In this document: positions 11,949 to 22,806 of the stretch, one piece after another
How positions within the stretch are numbered: position 1 is the stretch's first letter
Layout: each line of letters opens with the position of its first letter
Assembly: GCA_002099365.1 (NCBI GenBank)
Contig: MSED01000004.1
Location: 744,001 to 808,000 of the forward strand
DNA: 64,000 nt
Source of the DNA: Phialophora verrucosa
Lineage: Eukaryota; Ascomycota; Eurotiomycetes; Chaetothyriales; Herpotrichiellaceae
Direction: 5' to 3'
The notes under the pieces: generated by a model
What the model saw: only the letters and a program-made list of their open reading frames with translations
The model's database searches: none
Told to the model about the DNA's origin: nothing
Translations under genes and position numbers: made by a program

Positions 11949-12755
11949 TTTCAGTACGTTTTCCTAAATGCATTCTACACCTTTTGGAAAATGGACTAGA
12001 AGGGCTCGACATGCCGCAGGGGTGCTTTACTATCAAGCAGCTGTGTCTCAACTTGCCGAGGAAGCTCGGAATTATTGTGTGGCATGACAACATAGGGAAA
12101 ATGTAAGGGTGCTATAGGATAATGGGTACTACAGATTCTTCGGCGATGGGGGCCTGTAGTGTCGGAAGTACCCTAACGGCGAGAGATACTCGGCGACTTG
12201 GACGTGCTGAGTGCTGAATGCATTCACCTGGAAATGTTATGATCATCGTTTTAACCTCAAGTGGTCGGAAATGATGAATCATGCCCTGTAGTCCCGAAGA
12301 CGACATGAAACGAAGAAGAGAGCTGCTTGATGGTGGTTGCGTTACATGAGCACTTCGAAAGGGCACCAGTTGACGTGGGGGCCTATAATTCATTCCTTCA
12401 TGGGAGGAGCTTCCTCGCCCATGGCTGGGTCTGGGGTTTGGTATTCAAACTCGTGTTATCCTTATTTTCGACCGTCTACACTCTTGAATGCTACCCAGGT
12501 CCAAGACTTCTAACCGAAAAGGACTTCGACGATCCATTTCAGTACTTGCATCTAGAACTTTGACAACAGCGGGTCCGGAGATGGGATTCTCAGGAAGATT
12601 GACAGTTTTACATATCCCGAGGCAGTCGGTCAGTCGGTCTTGTCGGAGGTTGGGTGGCCTTTCCATGTCTCATTCTATCTTTTAAGAGCAAGCCTCACGC
12701 AAGACTCTTGGTAATATGTTTGTTTTCCCAATCCTCAGCAGAGAGGTGAGTAAAC
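11949..12755. other. Intergenic region upstream of the dehydrogenase
   Basis: About 800 bp between the pseudogene start and the SDR start codon. No convincing coding sequence. It probably contains the SDR promoter. Confidence 0.5.
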
Positions 12756-13657
12756 ATGTCATATAGCGATCTAAAGGGAAAGACCTTTGTCATCACGGGC
12801 GCGGCCTCGGGGATGGGCAGGCTGATTGCGGATCTCCTCGTCGGGCAGGGCGCCAACGTTGGGCTTCTGGATCTTCATAAGCCCACGCAAGCGGCGGAAG
12901 AGGTTGAACGGCTCGGGGGCGGAGGAAAGGCCCTCGCCGTGGCTTGCAATGTGCAGAATGCGCAGGAGGTCGACGCCGCCATGGCATCGGTGAGACAACA
13001 TTTTGGCGGGATCCACGGCGCCGCCAACATGGCCGGGATTTTGGGAAACCAGGGCCTGACAGGCAAGGGCCACGCATTGGACGTTGTGAAGGACAAGGAA
13101 TGGGACGCGATCCTCAACACGAACCTGGACGGCGTCAAGAACTGTCTCCGCGCAGAACTGAATCATATGAAAACCGGCGGATCGATCGTCAACGCCGCCA
13201 GCGTCGCAGGCCAGCGCGCATTCGCGTACATGGGACCATACTGTGTCAGCAAGTTTGGAGTCATCGGCTTGACCAAGGTGGCGGCTCAGGAATTCGGACA
13301 GCGGGGCTTCCGAATCAATGCCGTGGCACCGTAAGTTTTCTTCTCTCACAATACATATAGGTTGTTTGGGTTTCAGAAGGCTAAAACGAATATATCATGC
13401 AGAGGCGTCACCAAAACTCCCATGACGGCGGTTTTGGAAACCGACGAGGAGCTCTACGAGGCGATGGGCGTCTCGCGAACTGCACTGAAGCGACTGGGAG
13501 ATGGCATCGAAGTTGCTAGGGTCGTGGTCTTTTTGCTGAGCGAACAGGCCAGCTACGTTACCGGCAGCGTGAGTGGATTTGGATCCTTGAGTGTAAGTGA
13601 AGCTCATTCCAACTAACGTCAACTTAGGTCGTCAATGTGGATGGCGGCTACAATTAG
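12756..13657 (+). CDS. Short-chain dehydrogenase/reductase (SDR), classical type
   Basis: NAD(P)-dependent oxidoreductase of 256 aa from three exons: 12756-13330, 13403-13568 and 13628-13657 (771 nt). The Rossmann motif TGAASGMG is at residues 14-21, NMAG at 91-94, and the catalytic triad is Ser149, Tyr162 and Lys166 (YCVSK). The last exon has only nine codons and encodes the typical VNVDGGYN end, which decides the 3' splice. Family members such as xanthoxin or levodione reductase-like enzymes act on small cyclic alcohols and ketones. The neighbours (monooxygenase relic, MFS transporter, Zn2Cys6 regulator) fit a ketone or alcohol breakdown pathway, but the substrate is unknown. Confidence 0.93.
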
Positions 13658-14379
13658 CTCCAGACATGTTACCCACAATATGCGAAGAATTTCGGGGATG
13701 TAGCGGTACAGGAACCTGGAAGGCGGCATCGAGGGCAACGTTGTCGTCATCCCGGTAAAGGCTGCACGGGCAAGATGTGGAGTTTGAATGGAACCATTCT
13801 CACTCATTCCCAATCATATGCATACTCCAGTGTTGTCCAGGCATGCCAGCGCTAGTAAAAAGTCTCAAGCTTCAAAATCGGACCAAGTATGGTCTGCAGT
13901 AATTGACTATGTACTCAGTACTCTACCCACTTTTCCATGCCTGTTGCCCAGGAACAATTACAAGAGCCTGGGGCATCTGAATGCCTCTGGTCATGCCGAC
14001 CCGGTATGAAGTGCCAGTGGGCCCCGATCTTCGGAAATACTAGTGCGGATTTCGATACGGCCTAGGGTGGAGGGCCGAGCCCGGATTTCTTAGCCCCTTG
14101 GTCCCCCAGCCTCGCCTCGGTTCATCGTACAGGGCATATCCGACGACTGCATCACCCGGCTGAGGATGCTCCCAAAGGGGCCCCAGGTTGACGAAAGCCG
14201 GGGTACTCCAGCAGCCGGTGAGGACGGTTTCGTCCGCTACTGGATGTTGGTGGCCAAGATAAAGATACATGGTGCCCCGGTCAAAATCAACTGCAGTCCA
14301 AAGAAACTCATCCGGTTCTTGTGTCAGCTCGGCACTCATTGCGAAGCTGCAATCTCTACCCTAAGTACAGCCAGTAACC
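13658..14379. other. Intergenic region between SDR and MFS transporter
   Basis: About 720 bp. A minus-strand open frame at 14040-14339 has no family resemblance and overlaps the transporter promoter, so it is not called. Confidence 0.5.
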
Positions 14380-15915
14380 ATGGTGGGATCCTTTTACGGG
14401 GGATATGCCTCCAGTCTCAAGGGCAAGATCCTCCAAGGATGCATCATGGTCTCGTCGGCCGCGGCCTGGCTGCTGATCGGCTACGATCAGGGTGTCATGG
14501 GCGGCTTGATCGCGCTCCCGACCCTTTTGAACGATCTGGGCATCGAGGCCGACGACGCGGATCTCCAGAGCACAGTGGTGGCCATTTACGACATTGGGCC
14601 CCTGATCGGGGCCTTGATCTGTATGTCCCCGCTCGGAAGCCGCGTAGGTCGGCGTGTCATGATTGCCATCGGCTGCCTGTGGTTGATCCTGGGGGCGTCT
14701 CTACAGGCGGCGGCCACCAATGCCGGATTCATGATCGCCGCGCGACTCCTCGCGGGGATTGGGACGGGCATCAATGTGACCATGGTGCCCGTCTGGATCT
14801 CCGAGACCGCCCCAGCCAGCCACCGTGGTCCGCTCATCACGGCACAAATGTCAATTCTCCTGTTCGGCCTGGTGATTGCTTATTGGTTCGACTACGGCAC
14901 GACCACCAACCTCGAGGGCTCCGTCCAATGGAGGCTCCCACTGGCTTTCCAGTGCGTCTTTTGTCTCATCTCGCTAGGGACCATGCCCTTTCTACCCGAG
15001 TCTCCTCGATACCTGTACCTAAAGAACCAGGTCACCGAGGCCGACAAAATCATTTCGCGCGTCTACAGCGTGCCTATCGACTCCCACATCGTTCTCGAAC
15101 ATCGTCGCGAGGTGCTGGAAGCAATCGAGGTGGAAACAAGCTCAAGCTTCAAGATCAAGGACATCTTCTGGGACAGCTCCCCGGTCAATACGAACTGGCG
15201 AGTGTGGATCGCCTGCATCATCCAGTTCTTCCAACAGATGAGTGGCATCTGTCTGATCGCCTACTATGCCAGCTATATCTTCCTCACCACGCTGGAAATG
15301 ACTCAGTACCGCGCGGCCTTAGTGACCGGCGGTCTTGGCCTCGTGTTCTGGGGAGGCAGTCTAATCCCGATCTTCACCGTCGAGAGGTTCGGACGCCGCC
15401 TCATGTTTCTCATCGCCACCACCGGGACCGGCCTAGCCATGATCGGCTTCACCGTCTGTCTGGCGATTAACACCAGAGGGAGCTTGGTCGCCGCGGTTGT
15501 CTTCATCTTCCTGTACGACTTTTTCTTCGGTGTCGGCGACGGCATTGCCTACTTGTATGTCCCCGAGATCATCCCGCTGAACAAGCGCCATTCCGGCGTC
15601 GCGGCTTCGACCTTTGTCGCGTGGAGCTGCACCTTTATTGTGGTCAAGGCCGGGCCGCCGGGCATTCAGGCCTACGGGTGGAAGATCTATCTTTGGTTCT
15701 GCATCTCGGGCGCGTTGCAGGTCATATTTGTGTGGTTCTGCATCAAAGAGACCAAGGGGCTGACACTAGAGGAAGTCGATATTCTCTTCGCCAAACCCGC
15801 GCATCGCGCTGAGCTCCAGGCCAAACTGCAAAGCATCGAGCATGCCAGGGCAGGCGAATTTGAGGGCGCCAAGGACGTGGACCTCATCCATGAAGAAACC
15901 ACCAAAGTGGAATGA
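14380..15915 (+). CDS. MFS sugar-porter family transporter
   Basis: Intronless, 511 aa, the normal length for fungal sugar porters. It is a plasma-membrane protein with about 12 membrane helices. Family signatures are GYDQGVMGG (34-42) in helix 1, RVGRR in the loop after helix 2, PESPRYL before the central loop, QQMSGICLIAYYA in helix 7, RFGRR after helix 8, and VPEIIPLNKRHSGVA plus IKETKGLTLEE near the end. The start context ACCATGG is good. It lies directly downstream of the SDR on the same strand and could import the substrate of that pathway. Some sugar-porter members carry quinate or other non-sugar compounds, so the substrate cannot be told. Confidence 0.93.
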   Translation: MVGSFYGGYASSLKGKILQGCIMVSSAAAWLLIGYDQGVMGGLIALPTLLNDLGIEADDADLQSTVVAIYDIGPLIGALICMSPLGSRVGRRVMIAIGCLWLILGASLQAAATNAGFMIAARLLAGIGTGINVTMVPVWISETAPASHRGPLITAQMSILLFGLVIAYWFDYGTTTNLEGSVQWRLPLAFQCVFCLISLGTMPFLPESPRYLYLKNQVTEADKIISRVYSVPIDSHIVLEHRREVLEAIEVETSSSFKIKDIFWDSSPVNTNWRVWIACIIQFFQQMSGICLIAYYASYIFLTTLEMTQYRAALVTGGLGLVFWGGSLIPIFTVERFGRRLMFLIATTGTGLAMIGFTVCLAINTRGSLVAAVVFIFLYDFFFGVGDGIAYLYVPEIIPLNKRHSGVAASTFVAWSCTFIVVKAGPPGIQAYGWKIYLWFCISGALQVIFVWFCIKETKGLTLEEVDILFAKPAHRAELQAKLQSIEHARAGEFEGAKDVDLIHEETTKVE

Positions 15916-17172
15916 CCACCTACCCAGCATAGTTGGAAGCATACTAAAGACGGAAAAGTGGAATAGAGAACTTACATATAGTGTGGCAAGTTGTCGTTCG
16001 AGAACAGCTTACCTAGGACATCTCACTCTGGGCATGAGCGTTTCAAGGAGCCTTGGAACACCCTTGTATAGATGATAGCAAGAGTATCTATCTTCTCCTT
16101 CTCCTTCTCCTTCCCTTTTTCTGATTGTTGCTACCAGGACAAGGACAAAACTTGCGGCCACCATCTCAAACATATTATACACATCTCTATTACTTAGTAG
16201 CCAATTCAAACCTTGACCATTTATTGCCCCTCTGGTCCATCTTGACTCCCTCCCTGCAGACACTGCAGACAGCACCTTAAAGTCGGTTCGAAACATGCAT
16301 TAGTCACAGTGCAATGCATTCATGGGAAGCTGGTTAAGCTCTCAAGTGGTGTCGTGCCAAGTTCCTTAGCCTCCTTTCTCATCCTTGCAGGCCACATGGG
16401 TCGACCGCAAGATTACAAGGGTGGTTTGACTGTCAAAGAGTGGTATCTGCTCGCTTTAATGATGTGAATGAAAATCCCACAATCTGATTGGGCAAGGATG
16501 GATCGGCGCGTAGGGAGGAAGAAGAAGTGAGAGTTCGGTCGACCGAAGGGACAAAAAGGCGGCTACAAGACGACCCCGCGAGAAGGAGGGAACGGTCGGT
16601 CCGCCGCTGAAGCTTAGGCCGTCGTCGACACCGCAGGCGGTCAGCGGAGAAAAGTTTAGTGCACGAGAGGGAGCGGATGAGGTTGAACGAGAAGGAGCAA
16701 GGCGAGTGGCTGTGTACTCGTGAAGCAGCACGCTCCGAGAGGGTGGCGCGTGGTCACGTGGGGGATGTTGCACGTTGGAAAGAAATGCTTGTACGTAATA
16801 TGAACGGTGGATTTTGTTACCATTTACGCAGTCCCTTATCTCGCCGCGTGCTCCCCCACCCCTCCCACACCCCCCCTCCCAAACCCATCTTCTTCTCGTC
16901 TTGGGAGCGCTGGAACCCTTCCGGACGCTTCAGCAGGCACTCTAATCTGTTTCTGATATGTTGACGCAACCAAGTACGCGTCAATTAGGCGACACAGCTC
17001 CATGTAAACTGTATCAGCCTGTTTCTACGTTGGCCGCATTAGGCTGACGCGATTGAGATGGTATATCTTGTAACTTCAGCTGCACCAGCATGAGCCCGGC
17101 CAGGATCAGCACGGCTTAGAGGCCGAGTACTTCTCGAATCTTGACGCAATTTCACATATAAAGTCTGCCATC
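15916..17172. other. Intergenic region with CT-rich microsatellite
   Basis: About 1.26 kb with no gene recognised. It includes a short TTCTCC repeat at about 16092-16113. A TATA-like ATATAAA lies at about 17156, very close to the next start codon. Confidence 0.5.
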
Positions 17173-18648
17173 ATGGACCAACTCCCTCTTGAACTGGTCG
17201 GACATCTCTGTCTGTTTCTGGACCGACCATCCCTCAGCTATTTCCGCCTTAGCTGTAAAGAATTCGCCCAGATCGGGGAGGAGCACCTATTCCGCGACTT
17301 CGAATTCCGCCTTTACCCAAACCATCATAGATTGCACCTGCTCAAGCTTCTAGCTGCGAAGCCCTCGGTTGCATCACGACTCCGCTGCGTCTCTTTAGAG
17401 TCCGGCGTCCAGTTGGAGTACGCGGACTACCGATACTGGCAGACTCAGGTCTATCAGGACAAGAAGACCGCTTGGGAGCAGAGTGTCGCTGCCAGAGGTG
17501 CCTCCAGAGATGAGTACACGCAGTTTCATGAACGACTTCAAGCCAGGTTCACCACCGACCTAGCTCGCAGATATGACCTGTACCGCTGGCATCTCGATCA
17601 GCAGGCCGCAGCCATGGCCGAACGGGATGTCAGGAACAAGCTCATGCGGATACTGGGCTCGCTCAAAGAGTTCAGCCCGGCCCTACGCCTCAAGATGATC
17701 ATGGCCGAACCACAGATCCAGCTAGAAGAGCTCGAGGCCTTCGATCCGGACAAGTTTGCAAGCGACAAGCCTTACGACCCAGATCCACGTCGCAGGGTCT
17801 CGAACCGACGACAGCATTGCCTAGAACACTTTGTCAACTTCTTGGCCGCTGCCAACCTCTCCAACTGTCGCGTGGCGGATCTCACAGCCGTCAACATGCC
17901 TCATCAGTTGCTCACACTTCACATCAGACACGGCTCGGAAGTCTTGGAGGAGATATTCCAAGGACTGAGGAGGCTGGAGATGACAGTTGGCGCTTTCCCG
18001 CACAGCGACTGGCTGGCCCGCGGTGGAAACGGAGACGTCTATCACGGTGGTAGAAATCTTGCTGCGAGAAGACTGAGGATGCTGTTAAACCATCCTTCCA
18101 ATCTTGAGAGTCTGAGTCTGGAGTTCCCGGTCGGACAAGAGTCCGAATATTCCTTTGAAATATTCGACCGGACGAACTTGGATCGCTTCCCAAGGCTCTG
18201 GTTGCCGCATCTGAGGGCACTCGCTCTGCGCCATTTTAGATGCACGTGGGCAGACCTGGAAGCTCTACTCGATGAAGGAAGGAACTTGAACTCGCTGGCG
18301 CTGAGGGATTGTCGATTGGAGACTGGATCGATCATAGATTTGCTCGTGTATCTTCGCCGCAGACGACTTCGACTTGCTACAGTCGAGCTACTGGGAACTT
18401 GGTATGTTGATGAGGATTGTGGCGAGTGGCATTCTCATACCGAGAATGACTTTACCGGGTGCTCTGCTTCAACCTCATATGAAGGTCCGTATGCCCGGGC
18501 AGGGACGCGTTCCAGGGTGGACGATTTCATACAAGGAAGAGGCGAGTGTCCGTTCCCGCGGTGGACGGCAGAAGATGACCCTCCTCATGCTTGGGAAGAG
18601 ACAGGAGACACGAGTTGGCATTTCATCGCGGGCCAGCCTCACCACTAA
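17173..18648 (+). CDS. F-box protein, fungal type
   Basis: Intronless, 491 aa. Residues 1-45 form an F-box (LPLELVGHLCLFLDRPSL, then FRLSCKEFAQIGEEHLFRDF), which binds Skp1 in SCF ubiquitin ligases. The remainder is leucine-rich without clean repeats (LESLSLEF, LPHLRALALRHFRCTWADLEALL, NSLALRDCRLETGSI), giving the irregular LRR-like helical layout common in expanded fungal F-box families. It probably selects a substrate for ubiquitination; the target is unknown. No functional neighbour is evident. Confidence 0.85.
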   Translation: MDQLPLELVGHLCLFLDRPSLSYFRLSCKEFAQIGEEHLFRDFEFRLYPNHHRLHLLKLLAAKPSVASRLRCVSLESGVQLEYADYRYWQTQVYQDKKTAWEQSVAARGASRDEYTQFHERLQARFTTDLARRYDLYRWHLDQQAAAMAERDVRNKLMRILGSLKEFSPALRLKMIMAEPQIQLEELEAFDPDKFASDKPYDPDPRRRVSNRRQHCLEHFVNFLAAANLSNCRVADLTAVNMPHQLLTLHIRHGSEVLEEIFQGLRRLEMTVGAFPHSDWLARGGNGDVYHGGRNLAARRLRMLLNHPSNLESLSLEFPVGQESEYSFEIFDRTNLDRFPRLWLPHLRALALRHFRCTWADLEALLDEGRNLNSLALRDCRLETGSIIDLLVYLRRRRLRLATVELLGTWYVDEDCGEWHSHTENDFTGCSASTSYEGPYARAGTRSRVDDFIQGRGECPFPRWTAEDDPPHAWEETGDTSWHFIAGQPHH

Positions 18649-20186
18649 GGGCACCCACAACAGTCGCCGTTTGACAATTTCGCACTACCAGATGCAGACC
18701 AGTGGAACGCCTTCACCACTGCCTCCCACAAGGCATTGCCAATTACAATGCGGAGCGACGCCTTCTCCAGTCTTGAAAAGCCTCTCTCGTGAGCCAAGCT
18801 GCCTTCTCGTTCTAGCCTCGCCGAGCTCGGCGACTGCAACGGTTGACCAAGGTCGATCCACAGCCCACCTTCCGGACCGAGTTCGCTAGCCGCGCGTGCT
18901 CCAGGGCTCACAGATGCCCCGTACAACATGTCTTAACTTCACGGGCCGTCCACGTCGGTCAGCAGGTTCAACATCAGACCTGGAGATAAGATCATTTTGC
19001 AGCAGGTGCCCACCAAGCCTCTCACCACTGCCGGGAGTACGATCGGCATCTGTCAGAAGTCCCTCGGCGAAAGTCGTGCAAGGGTCAGACCAGCATTGAC
19101 CTTTGCATTAGACGGCTATCTGATTGCAAAGGCATGTAGGAATGGTAGTTTTGCGGCAGGGGTGACACCTTTTGAAATCACTTCGCTCCAGCGGTGGATC
19201 GATGAAAAGGATCGGCGCCTAGAGCTCGTCTCGGGACCTGGTTTTGCTTGTTGCATCCCCCTGGTGTGTGCAAATTTGCGAATGGGCTATTGAGCACACC
19301 GAGCTTTGGTTACTCGTATTCTCCAAGTCGGGGCAGTCGTGGAAGGGGGGCATGGGGATAGGGCTGGCTATGGCGGCACCAATAGGAAACCTTGTTCGGA
19401 TTGCTTAACAAGATGCAAGTCGGCCCCGGAGATGCGGTGCCAAATACCATCACCATGGGGCCCCCTGGGGCGACGCAAAATGGCCGACAAAGGTCACCTC
19501 GTAAAGCAGCACGGACGGCCAGCTGTCTTATAGGGCTGGATCGGAAATGGTGCTTACGCACCAATGCAACTGACTTTGCCTCGAGCCATGCCCATTCAGT
19601 TTGCTCGCCTATAGTTTGCCCAATCGCATGTTAACATCTTGGGGCCGTTCGTGTGTATAAGATGAAAGCAGTCGAAGATTGCCTGACAGAGGAGTTGGCA
19701 TATCCATATACTCTATAAAGAGGTCAAATTCAGCATCGAAATCATTCAAAAACATCCTTCCCCCCCTTCTCTCCGTCCCAACAACGACCCTGAAGGCAAA
19801 GAGCGTTTGTCGCGGCCCTGCTACCTTGGGGACGACTGTCCACTGTAAGTCTAGCCAGTTACAGCGGCGAGGAGCCCGTGTTTGATGCCATAATCGTCGT
19901 CGGGCTAACTCTCAGGCACAGACCCTTTCTGCCCATTGCGCCCAAGTCTTGCGTCCGGCCAGCATCCCCAGGCTTCATCTCATATCTTGGACGGGTGTCC
20001 CCTCGCGAGTTGTGGAATCTCGCATGAACTGGGAAGTCGAGGGGAAGCCCTAATTCGTCGCCTGGGGCCCCAGCAACCGAGACGCTCTGTGCTGCTGTTG
20101 GTGACAGCTGCCACGCTGTGACGCTAAGCACCATTCGCCCAAAGGCCGCCGTTGCCCGATCGTTACCCCTCATTGATTCCCGCATC
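18649..20186. other. Intergenic region and probable long leader of the bZIP gene
   Basis: About 1.5 kb. A 99-codon frame at 18997-19293 was examined and has no recognisable motif. The last 500 bp are pyrimidine-rich and may be promoter or 5' leader of the bZIP gene. Confidence 0.45.
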
Positions 20187-22090
20187 ATGTCGAACAAGTC
20201 GTCGCCAAACTGGCTGTCGAAACTAAGGCGGTCTCCTCGTGAGTACTACCCACTCCCTTCCTATCCAAGACACACGAGGCCCGAGGAAGAGTTGCCAGCA
20301 CTTGCCCGATAAAGCATGAGTTAAGAATTTCCCTCATTTTCGATGCCTTTTGGTTGCGTGTCCGCACGTCCACCGAGCTTGTGCGACCGCGTGTTGCCGA
20401 GCAGAACCCGATCGCGTCAGGACGGCCGGTGACTTGTGTGCATCGCATCATCTGTAGCTAACTCCTACCGCGCTATTCACAGTACCCCGAGCAACTGAAA
20501 CCGCAGGATCGTCTGATGGAGGGGACATCGACAATGACGCCAAAGCCCGACGGCGCGAGCAGGTCAGGCGTGCCCAGAGGTAAGGACGATTTCTATTCGT
20601 GTCAGCCCGCCGGTGCCCGAGACCAGGCAGCAGCAGAGATCGAACGAGCCTCCGTCGGTCTCAAAGGATCCTTAGTCGGATCTAGATTCCCGATTTTCAG
20701 ACATTGAACAGCGGTGGCTAACCACCGGCGATCACGTCAACCAAAAAACAGAACCCACCGCGACCGCAAAGCTACGTACGTCAAGACTCTGGAGGCCGAA
20801 GTGGCCAAACTGCGCGCCCGCGATTCTGCCCATGAGGCCGAACTGCTCGCCTGCCGCATGACCATCCGCCGGCTCAAGGAACTGATCAACTATCACAAAA
20901 TCCCGCTCCCCCTGGATTTAGCATCGGACCCGAACTTCCACAGTCCTCAGGCGACGATTGAGTTGCTCGGGTTTCCGAATCAAACCATCCGCGCGCAGAT
21001 GCCGCCTCCTGAATCATACTTCCCTGGCTCGCCGCCACTACAGCAGCAACAGCAGCCAGGCAATATATTATCCTCGGCCGACCTCTCCTACAACCCTCTT
21101 CACTCCGGCTCGACCACCTCGTCCAGCGATCTGTTCTCCGGCCTGACCATCAGCGAGGCCCCTACATCCCTGCACGCCCCGTCCATCTACTCCCAAGCCG
21201 CCAGCAGCACGGCTCCGCCCATGCCCCCAATTTCCACGGCAATGCCTCATCCACAGGGCCTCGGCGCCACACAGGTGGGAGTCGACTTTGTGCTCGCGCT
21301 CGAGCACGTCTGCCTCGAGCACCACGCCGCCCACGCGAGTGCCGACGACGGGTCCGGCCACGAGATGATGCTCATGAGTCCCATCATGTGGCACAGTCCT
21401 GCCGCCCATTCCCAGGCCCCGGCTGGTCCCGACCGGTCGCAACACCACTCGTCCACCACGGCGCGACAACCCAGTCCAGCGACAAGACCTGCGGGGGCGC
21501 AGACGAGCTCCGGCCTGCCGTCAGGGACGCGCTGGTCCGTCCCGGCGATCGAACTGGAGAAACTGCTCGACTTTTCGGACAGATTGTCGCTGGAAGGGGA
21601 GATCACGCCCGTCGAAGCGTGGCAGCGAATACGCCAACATCCCAACTTTGAGGGCATGACCAGAGATGGGCTTGAGAGTCTGAAGCAGACGCTCCTGCCC
21701 GAAGTGACGTGTTACGGGTGAGCTACGATCTATACATATCCCTAGAGCTGCTGCTTCCGTGAATCCTAACCGCCACGCCCACATACAAACACACAATCTG
21801 TGCCTCCATCCCCCAAGGAGGACAGAGTGATCGTTCCCCCCTTCCCCATGGCGTTTGTGTGGAATGAAAACGAATGAATGATATGGATGTACGCTGGGAC
21901 GGGGCAGGGGAGAGGAAAAAGCGAGCGGAGCGCTGATGATTTATACCTCGTTTGTGGTCAAAATTTCGAGGGAACCTGTTTGATTAATTTGTTCGCGGTC
22001 GCTCCCTTTAGATTCGGTGCCGTCATTGACGAAGGCTACTTCGAATCCCTCCTTCACCAGGCTCTAGGCGGAGATCCGTCTTCGCTTTAA
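20187..22090 (+). CDS. bZIP transcription factor with distal C-terminal exon
   Basis: Four exons, 20187-20238, 20507-20579, 20752-21717 and 22012-22090, sum to 1170 nt (389 aa). Exons 1-3 together create the basic region at residues 31-49 (ARRREQVRRAQRTHRDRKA), followed by a leucine-zipper-like helix (YVKTLEAEVAKLRARDS). The middle is Pro/Ser/Gln-rich. The C-terminus reads EVTCYG at the end of exon 3 and GFGAVIDEGYFESLL in exon 4, a continuous CYGFGAVIDE-type motif I associate with fungal bZIP regulators of this type. Without the 294-bp intron the frame would stop at 21721. The gene-specific role is unknown. Confidence 0.86.
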
Positions 22091-22400
22091 CCACCCGTCG
22101 TCGACGTCGCCGTCGCAGCCGACGTATACGGGCGTTGGATATTAAAAGCGTTCACTTCGAGTATGTTTCTCTCACCCACGTCGCTTACTTACTGCCCTCT
22201 CATGTACTCCCATGCACTGCACTCCATCCATATCCACCACACCACAGCACACCATTCCATCCCGATGGGACGCACGCACTGACCCGGATTAGTACAGGAC
22301 AGGGTATTACAGGGCAAGATAGGACAGGGTATGGGGACGATCCGCAGATAATCTCGGGCCTAGGTCACCATCCTTGCCATTCGCATGGGATAGTCCTGTC

Positions 22401-22425
22401 AGATTCAGATTCAGATTTAGATTCG
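22401..22425 (+). repeat. Hexamer repeat, AGATTC-type
   Basis: Four near-perfect copies of AGATTC (one with a T-for-C change) in non-coding sequence. Confidence 0.8.
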
Positions 22426-22779
22426 GAGTCAGGGCCCTATGTACATCCATCATTATCCACGCGACGGGTGGCCGGACGGCCAAATCGCCCTCAAGCGCCA
22501 CCATGCCCGACCCGTGAAAGGAACGAATTGACACGACAGGACAGTGCGCGAGAGTACGCGAGAGTGTGAGATTTGGAATATTCAAACTGTGGGGCCTCTT
22601 TCTCTCTTTGCGGTGCGGCGCGGATGGATGGAGAAGGGATCGTGAGACGCGGACGCGAATGCGGATGGAGAAGGAGACGAAAAAAATGAAAGGCTGGGTT
22701 TCGTAGGGCACAGTAACTACGTACATAGGTGAGCGTCTCTTGATTCCATAATCATACTCGTACATACTGGGGTAGCTAG

Positions 22780-22806
22780 CGTGCAGCGTGCAGCGTGCAG
22801 CGTGGA
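22780..22806 (+). repeat. Tandem heptamer GCGTGCA, three copies
   Basis: Three perfect copies followed by a degenerate copy, directly after a TAGCTAGC palindrome, in non-coding sequence. Confidence 0.8.

Noticed and set aside
14166..15470. 434-codon plus frame overlapping the MFS transporter
   Set aside because: It overlaps the transporter in another frame and is Arg/His/Pro-rich without family likeness; the 511-aa transporter frame explains the DNA.
16092..16113. CT-rich run as a possible mobile-element tail
   Set aside because: A simple TTCTCC microsatellite; no terminal repeats or transposase remains nearby.
18997..19293. 99-codon plus frame after the F-box gene
   Set aside because: No recognisable motif, no good start context and no joinable exon.
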